Source of the DNA: Yamagishiella unicocca
Lineage: Eukaryota > Chlorophyta > Chlorophyceae > Chlamydomonadales > Volvocaceae
Direction: 5' to 3'
NCBI GenBank assembly: GCA_003116995.1
Contig: BDSL01000018.1
Coordinates: forward strand, 310,001-374,000
Length of the DNA stretch: 64,000 bases
A program made the position numbers and the translations under genes. The notes beneath the pieces were generated by a model. That model worked only from the letters and a program-made list of their open reading frames with translations. It did not search any database and was not told the origin of the DNA. Each line of letters opens with the position of its first letter. The stretch's first letter is position 1. Positions 23,301 through 32,830 of the stretch are shown here, piece after piece.

Positions 23301-26300
23301 AGGAGGAGCTGCTGCAGGCACCGGCGCCGGCGGAGCCGGCATCCGTTGCTGCCTGCTGCTGCTGCTGATGCCGCAGGCTGGTGATACCGGGAATAATATC
23401 GGCGGCGGCGGCATGCGACTCCGCAGCTTGCGCCGCACCACCCGCGTCTCCGACAGAGACCGCTGGGGCCGTCGTGGGACTGCTCGCCGGGCTGTGGGCG
23501 GCTCCCCCGCCACCGCTGCCTGCCGGCACCTCGAACCAGGTGCAGTCCGCCGTCAGCTCGGTGCATCCTGGTAGTGGCCAGGTACCCCGCAGCACCGCAC
23601 AAGGGGGCAGGGCGGTGCGGGGGCCAGGGCGGGGTGCAAAAAGAACCCGTTGCGGTGGAAAGGCGGGTCCCGTGTGCATCAGCATCTCGTGCAGTCGCGA
23701 GCCCGTGACGTGGTGCCGTACATGCCACCTCCCCACCGCATACATCGTACATTAAGGTACCTGAGCAGTTGCCACCATTCCCTCGCGACTCGGTTTCAGA
23801 AACCCAAACCAGCTGGCGGCCTGACGGTGGTCTCGCAGCTTGCAGCACGCAGCACGTGCCCATCATCGCCATCATCATCATGCCGTACGCTTACCGTACA
23901 GGTTCAGGAGCCGTGCGCCGGGCGGCAGCGCCGCCGCCAGCTCCTGCGCCGCCGGCCATGCGAGCGGCTCCCCGCTGCTGACCAGCAGGCGCAGGGAGTG
24001 CAGGCGGCTGCGGGCGGCGCGCAGGGCTGGGAGAAGGTGGCGCAGCAGGGAGGGCACGGACACCTGCCCGGGGGGGGGGCGCAAGGAAACCCCGTGTGGG
24101 GGAGAGATCCGGGGTGGCGGGGAGGGAGGGAAGGGAGTGTGGGAGGTCTCGAGCCGGCAGGGGAAGGGATAGCGCGGCATGTGTGTTTTGGACCCCCATG
24201 AACCCATGGAGCGCTTTCCCTCCTCCGCCAACACGCCTACCCACCAGGTGTGTGACCCGGTGCTCCGCCAGCAGCCCCACAAACAGCTCCGGCTGCAGTA
24301 CAGCGGCTGGGGGCGGAATCAATACGCTGCAGGGACCCACCACAGCCGGCAGCAGCGCCGCCGCCGCCGCCCCCTCGCGGGGGCTGAGGCCCCCGCCGCC
24401 CTGCCCCGCTGCTGGCCCGGTCGCAGCAGCAGCCGAGCCGCCCGGATGTGTGGCAGCGGCCGGCGTCGTCGTAACCCTGACGGGAGGCGCGCCACCCTCC
24501 GTGTAGCCGCCGGCCTCGCCGCCAAGGGCTTCTGCCGCCCCCAGCGCCGGCGCCAGCGCCGGCGCCAGCGCCGGCGCCAGCAGCGGCGCCAGCAGCGGCG
24601 CCAGCAGCGGCGCCAGCAGCGGCGCCAGCAGCGGCGCCAGCAGCGGCGCCAGCAGCGGCGCCAGCAGCTGCCAGAGGTGATCCACGAAGCTGACCGACGT
24701 GGAGAAACAAACCACGCTCCCAGCGTCGCCCTCACCGCCCCCACCACCGCCGCCCGCATCCCCTCTGTCGCCGTTGTCCCGAACGCTGCTGCGGAAGGCG
24801 TCTGCGGCGGCCGCCTGTGACGCGTCCGCCAGCCCTAGCCGCAGCTCGTTTGGCAACGAGCCGACACGCGCTTGCCCTCCCACCGGCTGCGGCGCCGGCT
24901 GCGGCGGCGGCTGCGGCGCCGGCTGCGGCTGTGGCGGCTGCGGCGGCGGCGACGAGGCCGGATGTCGCGGGGGCCCTGGCGGCCTCAGCGGGTAGCGCCG
25001 CTGCATCCAGTGTACGCGAGCCAGCCAGGCGGCCTCACTCATACACACCCCCAGCGGCGCACCGGTCGACCCCGAAGTGTACAGCACAGCAAAGTACGGC
25101 AACGGTTGGCTGGACCGCCGGTTTTGAGGGCTGCGGGCTGCGGTGGCGGTCAGGGCAACGGGCGCGGAGGGGCTGCTGCTGCTCGGGTGATGTAGGTCCC
25201 GGCGGGCTGCTGCGGCTGCTGCGGCTGCGGCTGCGGCTCCGGAACCAGCTTCATGCGCCGCCGGTACCAGGGCGGGTACGACGCAGACGCGGCAGGTGGT
25301 TGGGATATCGTCCGGCAGCAGGTGGCGGTTGGACGGTGTGGTTAGCAGCAGTGCCGGGCGGGCCAGGCGAGCCACCAGGGCGACCCGTGGGGCGGGCCAG
25401 GAGGGGTCGAGCGGCAGGAAGGCGGCTCTGTCGTCCAGGTACGGCACGTCGTACGCGAGGGGTTGCGGGCAGGATGTCAAAACAGGAATACCGGTAAGCG
25501 CAGGCCAAGCTTTGGCGAGGGGAATTGGGCAGAGGGGCAGGTAACCTGTTTGAACATGATTTTGGCAGGCTAGCTTGCTTCCGTGAGGTTCTGGGTTTGT
25601 TGGTTGGTTTCGGTTCGTCGGTGCAGTACGGCAGGCAACTGACCGAGCCTGCATCCAGCCAGGCGTGTAGGGCAGGGTGAGGGCAGTCCAACAGCGCTGG
25701 CCCCAAGCATGCGGGGCTGGTGGGATGCGGAGAAGGGTAAGGGGCAGGGCGCCACGCGGCGGGGCCAAAGGCTGTATCGGGAGGCTTGATGAGCTGCCGT
25801 AGCTCACGACTAGTCTAGGACACACGACGAATCCAGGACTTACGAATCCAAGAATCCAGGACCAACGGAGTCAACGAACTGCTAATGTAGCTGCAAGGTA
25901 AGAACGCCCACTCACCCCATCCCAGGTCAGGTCCCCGCTGGCAGATGCTCCCAGGCCCCGCCAGCTCACCCCGCTGCCAGCACCGCCAGCGCAATGCGCA
26001 TGTAGTCCAGCGAGTGGTGGCACCAGATGGCGACCAGCGGCGGCGCCGTCAGCGACGGCCCCGTCGCCATCGACACCTCGCCGCCGCCCGCAGCGCCGCT
26101 TCCGTCACTTCTGCTACTGCCGCTGCTGCTGCCGCCAATGGCGGCCGCAGCATCGCTGGCTGCCAACCGGTCATGGCGTGGTCCAATGGACGCGCCGCTG
26201 CCGGGGCTCCCTGGAGCGCCGTCGGGAGCAGGCTCGCGAACAGCGCCATGGCGCTCCCCTGCCAGCCATCCCTCGATGTGGGTTTGCAGTTGAAGGACCT

Positions 26301-26570
26301 GCGCATTTGCGTAGGAGCGGAGCCGGCGCAGCGCTGTGAATGGGTGTTGTCACGGCAGCTGCTGCTGCCATGGCTACTGCCGCTGCTCGTCGCGTATCGT
26401 GAACGGTTATGGACTTAGGCGCTTGTTGCGCATACCTGCCACGCAAGATCGCTAAAGGGGAGCTGCACACCAGCACCGATGTCGGTGACGACCGCTGCTG
26501 AGGCTGTTGGCGCCGACAACGAGGCGCGCGCTCTGACCCAAAGCTCGGATTCCCAAAGAGGTACATCCAT
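17354..26570 (-). CDS. AASDH: Adenylation - carrier - PQQ-repeat fusion protein, AASDH (ACSF4-U26/beta-alanine-activating enzyme) type
   Basis: Nine exons join in phase: 26436-26570, 25970-26298, 24245-25427, 23895-24063, 22716-23567, 19812-22446, 19019-19628, 18077-18641 and 17354-17787, giving 2,303 residues from ATG 26570. Order of domains: an ANL adenylation domain (AAFLPLDPSWPAPR; YTSGSTGAPLGV near residue 270; LLVSSGEPL; LLNLYG-CTE; YFRTGDLGW; LGRIDHQIKVYGVRLDLAEVE; NPAGKLLR with catalytic Lys near 1092), a carrier domain with FAAGASSLEA (phosphopantetheine Ser near 1182), then C-terminal PQQ-like beta-propeller repeats (AVLACSHDGDVACLDADTG; AVLAATHAGLLYGMD; SVYLGGRDDCVYAVD). This matches the animal AASDH architecture. 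Such enzymes activate an amino or carboxylic acid as AMP ester and load it on the carrier; beta-alanine is the proposed substrate in animals. The usual A3 Lys is replaced (APLGV). Very long Gly, Pro and Gln inserts explain the size. Divergent from the methyltransferase. Confidence 0.88.
20940..21060 (-). repeat. Coding trinucleotide tract encoding a long poly-Gly run
   Basis: The minus strand reads GGA/GGC/GGT codons almost without interruption, giving more than 30 glycines in exon 6 of the AASDH-like gene, between the carrier and the propeller. It is likely length-polymorphic. Confidence 0.85.
24540..24670 (-). repeat. 12-bp coding tandem repeat encoding LLAP/ALAP tetrapeptides
   Basis: About eleven copies of a 12-bp unit (gccagcagcggc and the variant gccagcgccggc on the plus strand) encode repeated LLAP then ALAP tetrapeptides inside the adenylation domain of the AASDH-like protein, just after the segment SVVCFSTSVSFVDHLWQ. 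The repeat inserts a hydrophobic Pro-punctuated stretch into a globular domain. Confidence 0.85.
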
Positions 26571-26889
26571 TAGAGTGTTATGCGAGCAGACAGGGAACAA
26601 GCAGGATCATCACTATTGATGTTACCCTGAGCGTTGTCGTACATGAGACGGAACCGTGCGATATAACAAGGACAACCCTCGGCTCATTCATCAATAGGTC
26701 GCCATGCTTTATGCTCGTACCTAGCTTCCTTACGTTACAAGGTAAAACAACGATGTCTGCGTAACGTGAAATTTACGGCGCAGCGCTATACTGTGTGTTG
26801 CGCGGCATTGGTCGCTTCTTTCCAGAAATCGCCGCTTTTTGTTCCTTATATCAGATAACGTTAATTATTTTGGGAGACGCGGAGTTACG
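26571..26889. promoter_or_regulatory. Bidirectional promoter region between AASDH-like and methyltransferase genes
   Basis: This 319-bp stretch separates two divergent start codons (26570 minus, 26890 plus), so both promoters and 5' UTRs must be here. It is clearly less GC-rich than the flanking coding DNA. No specific site is claimed. Confidence 0.5.
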
Positions 26890-29403
26890 ATGGCTGGCAG
26901 CGTGCCATCAATGTCGGTGGCGAGCCTCGCATTCGGTGGCGCTGTCGTGTTTGGCGGTACGGCTTACTTCACGCACCGCTACGCGAAGTCTCACACAGCC
27001 GTGCGTCACGATGGAGGGCCGCCGGAGCCTGGCGCCAGCTTCCGCGTGTTCGACCAGATAGCGGACAAGTACGATGACGCCATCGGGCAGGAAGAGGCGG
27101 CGCTGTGGTACGGCCGTAATGCGGACCCTTGCGGGTCAAACCGGGGCCACCTGAGCCGGTGCCGATCCGCACTGTACGGCGCAGGTACGGCATGATGCGC
27201 AGGTGGCTGCTCCACGAGGCGCGCGGGGACGTCCTCGAAGTATCGGTTGGCACTGGTCGTAACTTTCAGGTGGGACGACAAGAAGTCCCCCTAAGGCACG
27301 CAGGTTAGGGGCACCTCCATGTCGCTGCTGTCTCCCGCTTGCGCGGCAGCGATCCTGCTCGTCCGCAATCCCCACCCCAGTGACCCGGTTGCCCTGGCTC
27401 GCAGTACTACAACTTGGACAGCAACATTACGTCGCTGACCTTCACCGACCTGAGCCAGCACATGCTGCTGCGCGCGGAGGACAAGGTGAGTGGAAAGGGG
27501 GCGGGGGGGCCCTGCTGCTCACACCCTCATGTGCGCCCTGCTTGGCTAACCCATCACCCGGCTTGCTCCAACCCTTTTCCGGCCAGTTTTTTGACGAGCT
27601 GCAGCTGGGGCACAAGCACCCGCACGTGCGGACCTCCTTTTGTCTCGCGGATGCGCATGTGAGTACGGCAGTGCGTTCCATGGGCATAGCGATTTGTCCG
27701 CGGGGCCCAACCCACGGTGTACGACAGGCTTCCTGGATGGCTTGCCCTGTGTGCGGTCACTCTAATGCGGGTCAAGCTGTGATGGTTGCATGGAAGGCAA
27801 CGCACTTCTTCGAGCGGAGAGGAATCTGTTCCGCACTTGCTGTGGCCGGTGTGGGTAATGGGCGTTTTGTTCGGTGGCGGCGCGCTTGCCTCGCGCCGCT
27901 CCTACGACGAGGATCTATTACAAGAACGGGGCTGTCGGGCAAGGACGGGGTGGTGTGAGATGCTGGCTGTCCCCATCCTTACTTCCTTGCAGTGTTTGGT
28001 GGACCGTAATGCTAAGCCGGAGCCACTCGGCGCAGTTCAACCCGCGGCGGCGCCGCCATCAGCACCGCCGCGAGGGCTCAGCACCGCTGCAGCTGCCGTG
28101 GCGCCAACGCCAGCACCCAACGATAGGTTGTCGCCGCCACCTCAAGAAGCTGACGGAGACCTCGCCAGGTGAGCCCACTGGGTCTCCATTGGTTCGGCTG
28201 CTGTGTGCTCGTATGGCACACTTTGGTGAGATACCAGTACTATTGTTTTGTTCGCAGCGCCCCCTGGTGGGCATACTGGAGGCGACTACCTCCTTCGGAG
28301 CCAACCCATTCGTCGGACACGGCGGCGGTGCGGAGCGAGGGAGGTGTCCTAGGCGGTAGTGATGTGCCCGTGGTCGCGGCCGAAAGCTTGTCGGAAGACG
28401 ACGAGAAGGAAATGCCTGGACTGCACCCCTCCGGGCTCATGAACTTCTTCCGCGTTCTGGTTCCACAATCCGAGAAGCGGCGGCCGCACAGCGCTGATGC
28501 TGGAGCGCCTGCGGCGGACAATACCCGTGAAGCGATCGATTTGTCGTTTCCCTCTCCTGTCGGGCCCGAGTCGCATCACGCGTGCTCTTCTTCCGATTGC
28601 GGTGACCGGACGTGCAGCTACTCTGAGCGCTGCCGGTCTGGCAAGCTGGAGTCTGGCGTTCCACTGCAGCGTTTCGCGCCCAGGCAGTTTGATACGGTGG
28701 TGGACACGTTTGGCCTTTGCTCACACGAAGATCCGGTGCAGGTGCGATTTTAAGCCATGCTCGAGTATAACTTGCATGTGCCAGTTGCATGGCCGGTCAA
28801 CGCTATTATCTCACTGTATGCACTTTGTGTCAACGATTGTGGTTACAGGCGCTGCGGGAAATGGCACGAGCCTGCAAGCCTGGAGGAAAGATTTTGCTTC
28901 TGCAGGTAAGTTTTCTTGTTGGCTGTTGTTTAATTTTGCCTGCTACCCCACGTTAGCATCTCTGCTCTCCGCGCCACAGCACGGCCGTTCGTACTACACG
29001 TGGCTGAACAACAAGCTGGACACATCCGCCGACGACCACCAACGCAACTGGGGCTGCCTTTGGAACCGAGACATCCTAGCGCTGGTGCACGAGGTACGTG
29101 GTCAAGTAGTCCAAAATATCTAGCAACACTGCCGGCGAATGCCGGTAGGATACTGGGCACATGAAAGCTGCCACCTGCTGTTCTCCTCGTTCTGCTTGGC
29201 CATAACACGACTGCTGCAGCGGCGCGGGTGGTTGGACCACAGCCGCTGCAGCAGTCATTGGCCGCCGTTCTCCATCTGCTTGCCACTCCTCGTGCCTGCC
29301 TCTGATTCCAACGCTGCAGGCGGGGCTCCAGGTGGACAAGGTGACGAGGTGGCACTTCGGCACATCGTACTACATCGTCGCCCGGCCGCCGGCCTCCCAT
29401 TGA
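26890..29403 (+). CDS. Membrane-anchored class I SAM methyltransferase, OMS1/METTL7/UbiE-like
   Basis: Nine exons join in phase: 26890-27107, 27185-27269, 27405-27485, 27587-27658, 27993-28168, 28258-28741, 28849-28905, 28980-29093 and 29320-29403, giving 456 residues. The N-terminus has one membrane segment (SLAFGGAVVFGGTAYF, about residues 12-27), as in mitochondrial OMS1. It is followed by DQIADKYDDAIGQEE. The SAM site motif I is VLEVSVGTGRNF at about 89-100. Later landmarks are FDTVVDTFGLCSHEDP, ALREMARACKPGGKILLLQ, HGRSYYTWLNN, WGCLWNRDI and AGLQVDKVTRWHFGTSYY. These follow the order seen in OMS1-like and METTL7-like enzymes. The methyl acceptor is unknown. Exons 5 and 6 insert about 200 low-complexity residues between LADAH-CL and the FDTVVDTFG strand. 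TGTAA follows 39 bp after the stop. Confidence 0.9.
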
Positions 29404-29441
29404 GCGCCATAGATGCGAACATGCTGCTGATAAACGACGCC

Positions 29442-29446
29442 TGTAA
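29442..29446 (+). terminator. TGTAA poly(A) signal of the methyltransferase gene
   Basis: A TGTAA pentamer lies 39 bp after the stop codon at 29401-29403, in the position expected for a short Chlamydomonas-type 3' UTR. Confidence 0.6.
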
Positions 29447-29554
29447 GATCCTGGCTGCCGCCTCCAGCTACATAGGAGCGCTCTGCATCAGACGTACTGC
29501 CGTGCACTTTCGTGCATGACCGAAGGACCCAGGGGACGCAGCTCTGAGCAACCG

Positions 29555-29559
29555 TTACA
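29555..29559 (-). terminator. TGTAA poly(A) signal candidate for eS27
   Basis: TTACA on the plus strand reads TGTAA on the minus strand, about 290 bp after the eS27 stop at 29852-29854. The methyltransferase and eS27 3' ends converge in 29404-29851, which holds no other feature. Confidence 0.5.
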
Positions 29560-29851
29560 CACGCAAACGGAGTCAACAGTGGACCGCGACGGCGGCCCAT
29601 CAGTCATGCACAACGCATGCGCGCATATAGGCCAGGACGCGACGCCTGCCGCGTGGCGGCACTTGGGTCCCTCCTGACGAGGGAGCCTGCACGCCGGTCC
29701 TGTCGTCCATGCTAGCGCTGGGCAGCAGCTCCAGCGGACTGTTGCTATGTCTCCGGTGAAACTGCTCTAGCTGCCTGCCACCCCAGCCGCCAGCCCGGCT
29801 AGGAAGGCCTGGCCGTCCGGGCGCTCATCCTGAGCGCTCCACGCGTTCCGC

Positions 29852-30681
29852 TTAGTCGCTCTTCCGGCGGAAGGAGCAGCCTGCACGATATTCATAATTT
29901 AGGCAGAAGTCAAACAGCTGGAATGCTTTCGGGTCACTTCGCTGTATGCACAGGTTCATAATCGACTCGGGTGGTGGGGTCGTCCGCCATGTAATAAGGC
30001 TGCTGGTTCCTCCATACATGCCCTCCTCAAAACATTGACGCGCGCGAGTGCAACTTATCGTAAAGCTCCTGGAGCACTCACCCTCGGTAAGGCGGGCACG
30101 GCCACCGGTCGGGGTGCACAGAACAGACGAGCAGCTTCCGCACATAACAACAGTCTGGCTGTGGGAGAAGACGGTGGTGCTGCGCAACAGAACGTACAGG
30201 AGGACAAGTTAGGTAGTGGCGGCCGCGCAGTCGATGGCCCCGTTGGCAAGGGCACCCAACCCCCTAGAAGCAACGAGGAGCTTGAAGTGCATAATCAACA
30301 GTAGGTAAGGAACTTACATGTTGAAGCAGCCCTGGCACTTCACGTCCATGAAGAACTGCGGCGCACGGCGGCACAGGCCAAAAGTTAGCTGCCCGGCCTG
30401 CAAAACCCCCAAAGACAAAACGCCTATACATACCGAGTTAGGGCTCTGCACAAGGCGCTTCCGCTTGTGCTTGGCCTTCTCCAGCTCCGCTGGAGGGTTG
30501 AGGAGATCGATATCACTGTGGAGCACCTGTGCCGGAAAGAGGTAAAACGCATAAGAAGTACTGCTAATACTGGGAGCTGATACGGGCCGTCATTTTTGCT
30601 GCGGAGCGGGTTCGCTAAGTCGACTGCTCTGCGCCGCAATGCAAGGAGTCAGTGCGCTGTTCGCGTGTCATGCTCACCATT
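29852..30681 (-). CDS. RPS27: 40S ribosomal protein eS27
   Basis: Five exons join in phase: 30679-30681, 30434-30526, 30318-30355, 30082-30179 and 29852-29880, coding 86 residues, the normal size for eS27. The protein reads [68 protein letters not shown] and CSFRRKSD. The four cysteines of CQGC and CGSC form the known C4 zinc finger. eS27 is a small-subunit ribosomal protein involved in late 40S maturation. The first coding exon contains only the ATG: the codon is followed directly by a gtgagc donor and the next exon opens with GTG CTC, giving the family start Met-Val-Leu. Because of this the ATG is easy to miss in automated annotation. Confidence 0.96.
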
Positions 30682-32825
30682 TTCGCGCGGAGGGGCAGGC
30701 TCCACGTCGAACAAAGGAGAGGGAGAGAGACGAAAAGAAAGACTCAGTTAAGGGAGAGACTTGTCTGCCCTCCCTCGAGGTACGGCACTTGTTCAATTGG
30801 CCTTATTGAAGTTGCATCGCAGGCAATGCAATCCTGCACATATACAATATAACGCGTGGAAGCAATCAGAAATACTTGCGCGTACGCCCATTACCGGTAG
30901 CCGGAACACCTAAACAGTTTGGCAAGCCATCAGTATCTCCTCGTCTTGCTGTCGCTGTAAAATCCCACATCTACTCACGTAGTTTGCTGATGCACTTGGT
31001 GTGAGCCAAATAGACGATTAGGTATGTACTCACCCGTTTGGGCAAGTTGATGGAGCGCCCTGCCTTACCTGCAAGCCGTATATTTCCGAGGGTTAGGACC
31101 ATGCCCGTATCACTGGCGGCTGGGCGATCAGAGCCAAAGGAGTGGCCCCTGAGCTAAGCTTCGCACCCCTTGGATGTGTATGGAGCAAAACGTGGATTTG
31201 GTCTTTTCAGGACAAAGTGGCGACATACTGCGCCTGACTCGAGCTTTATTGCTACCAAGTGTGGGAGAAGACACGCTGGTGTGTCGCGGAGCAGAGGGAG
31301 CAGGGGGGATCTAAAAAAACCGGGAAGCGTCGATAGTGTCGTGTATTGTGGCGCTAGCAGCGGACTATCGCAGCAGCTGCTGTTTACCCCGTACTGTGTT
31401 TAGATGATCAGGCAGTTTGTCCCTGACCGAAGACCCTCGATGACAAGCTGATGTATACCGACTTCACCACGAAAGGAGCGCGGTTGGGCACGCAGTTTTG
31501 AGTGATTTGCATTGACAGCAGTCCTTGTTGCACCATGGGACAATGATGCCGCTGTAGCTAACATTCTTCGGCGCGCATGGATACCGGCCGTTGAAAGGAT
31601 TCGTCTATCCTCCTCTGCCAGCGCCATATGCCAGTGCCATATGGTGGAATGGGTCGTTTTGGTAAGGGGCATCAAGTGCGCGCGAACGCCCGGGCGTCCG
31701 TCTAGCTTATGAACGTAATGGTGTCGGTTGGTGCGTCCCTCCTACCGCTTGTCCCATGGTCTACATCCCAGGGCTAAGCATCCGAGAATATGTACACCGC
31801 AGCTGACATTGGGATCACTAAAGGGATCGGTCTCCACCCACAAATCGAATACCTCATTCCTCCCATCGCTATTGCGTGCCTTTCACGCCCGACGTGATGG
31901 GACTTCGCCATCAGGTATGAGGTGGTGCCCTTTTTTGTCCCGTATACACCTTGGGGCGGGGAGCTCACATCTAGCTGAGTTTGAAATCCTGGCGGATAGG
32001 ATCCAGCGGGTCCGTATGACCCATAGGTATAGAGGCGGGTCCCTCATGCCATAGCAATCTGTTGGCCCCCATCTATCTGCTGTTCTCCCCCGGCGGATGG
32101 GACTGTCCCTGGACCGTAGGATGACGTAACCGGATTATCGAAAGGTACTTTGGCCGCTGTTGGTTCCGTATTGTTGTTAGTCTCCTGGGGGTGTCCCAGT
32201 ACCCCCATATGACGTAACCGTCGTCGTTGGTCCGCATTGATGATCTAAAAAAAACTGTGATTCATCTCATGATTGTTGCGCAAGAAGGCCACTACGCGAT
32301 GCAGATAGCCATCAGGCGGTGGCTGACAGGAGCGTCACCTCATACAATGTGGGCTGAAGCACGATTAGTGGAGGCATACCTAAAAATCATGTACAACCGC
32401 GTGCTACGTCATATGAATAAACCGGTAAAGTTCGGATTGTCCGAGCGGTTCCTAAACATCCTATATTGGTTCATCGTGCCCAAGAAAGCGGCCTTCTGAA
32501 TCGATCAAAGCTGACTGTAGGTACATGTCGCAGGAGCGCATGTCGCTTACTAATAGGCGTATCGTATACACACACCCATACGCACAAAGCTCTTGGGACG
32601 CAGTTCACCAAGTGGTACACGTCATGAGTACCGCAACATGTGTTGCCAGTGCGACGTATTGGTTATCCCTAACGAGTATAGCAAACTCATGCGTTGAGGC
32701 TGGCCATTGCCATACCTATACCCACACAAACCTGGGACGTAGCTCACCAATGCCTATCGGTATTTACGCATGCTGTGATTGCAATGGCCTGGTGGATAGT
32801 TACTCCTCCCGCCCAAAAGGATCGA
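30682..32825. other. Lower-GC spacer upstream of eS27
   Basis: This 2.1-kb stretch lies between the eS27 start codon and the DRP5B stop codon. The right part of eS27's upstream DNA should hold its promoter and 5' UTR. The region is lower in GC than genes around it. Two related segments (around 32570-32640 and 32700-32760, both with cacccata/ggacg-type strings) suggest an old local duplication. One 90-codon ORF is listed separately. No other gene is supported. Confidence 0.5.
32227..32499 (+). CDS. Orphan ORF of unknown function in the spacer
   Basis: An open frame of about 90 codons ends at TGA 32497-32499. The first ATG in frame is near 32269 (MIVAQEGHYAMQIAIRRWLT). Its composition is protein-like: helical, with Trp, Tyr, Met and charged residues, ending FLNILYWFIVPKKAAF. 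It uses A/T-ending codons unlike neighbouring genes. It may be a fragment of a mobile element or of a laterally acquired gene, or chance. I recognise no family. Confidence 0.25.
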   Translation: MVRIDDLKKTVIHLMIVAQEGHYAMQIAIRRWLTGASPHTMWAEARLVEAYLKIMYNRVLRHMNKPVKFGLSERFLNILYWFIVPKKAAF

Positions 32826-32830
32826 TTACA
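32826..32830 (-). terminator. TGTAA motif overlapping the DRP5B stop codon
   Basis: The last sense codon and stop of DRP5B read CTG TAA, so the stop is embedded in a TGTAA pentamer. If used for polyadenylation it would leave almost no normal 3' UTR; another signal further left may be the real one. Confidence 0.3.

Noticed and set aside
21495..23384. 629-codon plus-strand ORF opposite the AASDH-like gene
   Set aside because: It overlaps conserved adenylation and carrier motifs on the other strand; its Arg/Pro/Ser-rich composition is typical of antisense of GC-rich codons.
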